A DNA stretch of 5,374 nucleotides from Thiolapillus brandeum. GTDB lineage: Bacteria > Pseudomonadota > Gammaproteobacteria > Chromatiales > Chromatiaceae. The stretch lies in contig DRLF01000258.1 of assembly GCA_011051425.1 (NCBI GenBank), positions 1-5,374 on the forward strand, written 5' to 3'. Below, piece after piece: positions 4,872-5,374 of this stretch; within the stretch, counting starts at the first letter, position 1; every line of letters begins with the position of its first letter. The translations under genes and the position numbers were made by a program. Under the pieces are notes generated by a model. It made no database searches. It worked only from the letters and a program-made list of their open reading frames with translations, and was not told where the DNA came from.

Positions 4872-5374
4872 TCAAGGGCTTTTGGCGGAAGCTGGTTCAC
4901 TGACACGGCCGTGCGTGGTGCTGTTGGGCTTCAGACGGTAGATGAACACGCCTGGTCCCTGTTCGGGCTCGATACGAATCACTGGCTTCAGTCCCCGCTG
5001 TGTCAGCACCTGGTAGAGGTGGCTTTCCTCCCGCTTTTTCCCACTACGCACAAAGGCATAGTCAAAGTCCTTGAGCCAGGTCTTCCCGGGCCTGAATCGC
5101 TGAAAATACAGTCGCTTATTACTATTCCTGTTTGCATACCAGGAAACCCTTTCCCGGTGATAGTCTGTCACAATGCGTGATTGGTCGGGGATGTTGGCCC
5201 TGGCCCAGTCTGCGGCCTGCAGAATATAGGCCTTGGGAGCAGAAGAGCCATACAGGCTGTCCCCCACGAGCAGCAGTATGCCGAGCAGGACCGCTGTCAG
5301 CCAGGCTCCCCCGCGGTTCTCTTCCCGGTACTTTCTATGCAGTTCCTCCAGGGCGAAGACCACTACGGGCAGCA
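4872..5374 (-). CDS. C-terminal part of a membrane protein, probably ArnT/GT39-like glycosyltransferase; 5' end outside the window
   Basis: The frame is open to the right edge: codons upstream of the GTG at 5361-5363 read L-P-V-V, so that GTG is not the real start and the gene is truncated by the window. The visible ~167 residues begin with the end of a hydrophobic stretch (LPVVVFALEEL), a charged loop (HRKYREENRGG), one more clear transmembrane helix (about AWLTAVLLGILLLVG), then a soluble domain of about 110 residues. This has the block AADWARANIPDQSRIVTDYHRERVSWYANR in two parts (ADWARANIP, then RIVTDYHRERVSWYA), typical of the extracytoplasmic C-terminal end of multi-pass glycosyltransferases of the ArnT/PMT type, which move sugars from polyprenyl-phosphate carriers. 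The catalytic N-terminal half is not visible, so substrate and subfamily are unknown. It is convergent with the adenylate kinase-like gene, with stops 18 bp apart and no convincing terminator between. Confidence 0.7.
   Translation of the reverse strand, partial: LPVVVFALEELHRKYREENRGGAWLTAVLLGILLLVGDSLYGSSAPKAYILQAADWARANIPDQSRIVTDYHRERVSWYANRNSNKRLYFQRFRPGKTWLKDFDYAFVRSGKKREESHLYQVLTQRGLKPVIRIEPEQGPGVFIYRLKPNSTTHGRVSEPASAKSP

Noticed and set aside
4862..4886. Possible bidirectional terminator in the convergent gap (GCCAAA / TTTGGC)
   Set aside because: The stem is only 6 bp with a 13-nt loop and no T run on either strand.

Overview
The window looks like chromosomal DNA of a moderately GC-rich gammaproteobacterium. 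It is most likely a Chromatiales/Ectothiorhodospiraceae-like or related chemolithotrophic or methanotrophic lineage. This is inferred from the E. coli-like family I pyrophosphatase, the pyrophosphate-type phosphofructokinase of a clade I recall from gammaproteobacteria such as Xanthomonas, and the GC-rich codon use. The genus cannot be fixed from the sequence, and there are no mobile elements, tRNAs, rRNAs or CRISPR arrays.

Minus strand, read right to left from about 3250: a conserved small protein of unknown function (114 aa); a PPi-type 6-phosphofructokinase (pfp, 418 aa); a 26-bp perfect palindrome in the gap after pfp; a 66-aa unknown protein; a typical 2-Cys peroxiredoxin (201 aa) closed by a clear UUCG-capped intrinsic terminator; a soluble inorganic pyrophosphatase (ppa, 182 aa); and the first 11 codons of a YfcE-like metallophosphoesterase cut by the left edge. 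Gaps of 30 to 60 bp without terminators suggest the unit orf114-pfp-orf66-prx. A second unit, ppa-phosphoesterase, follows the terminator.

Plus strand: a 218-bp divergent regulatory region (3250-3467) separates this block from a 461-aa protein. Its first ~215 residues are a zinc-LID adenylate kinase fold and its last ~218 residues are a histone H1-like tail that is about 45% lysine. The kinase domain keeps the P-loop, the four zinc cysteines and several ATP-side arginines. It has lost the key AMP-side and catalytic residues of adenylate kinase. At the right edge, convergent with this gene, is the C-terminal part of a membrane protein resembling the tail of ArnT/GT39-type glycosyltransferases.

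Taken together, pfp, ppa and the adenylate kinase-like protein suggest a locus for pyrophosphate and adenylate energy metabolism, with peroxide defence embedded in the pfp unit. The adenylate kinase/histone-tail fusion is the most unusual object here and the best candidate for undescribed biology.
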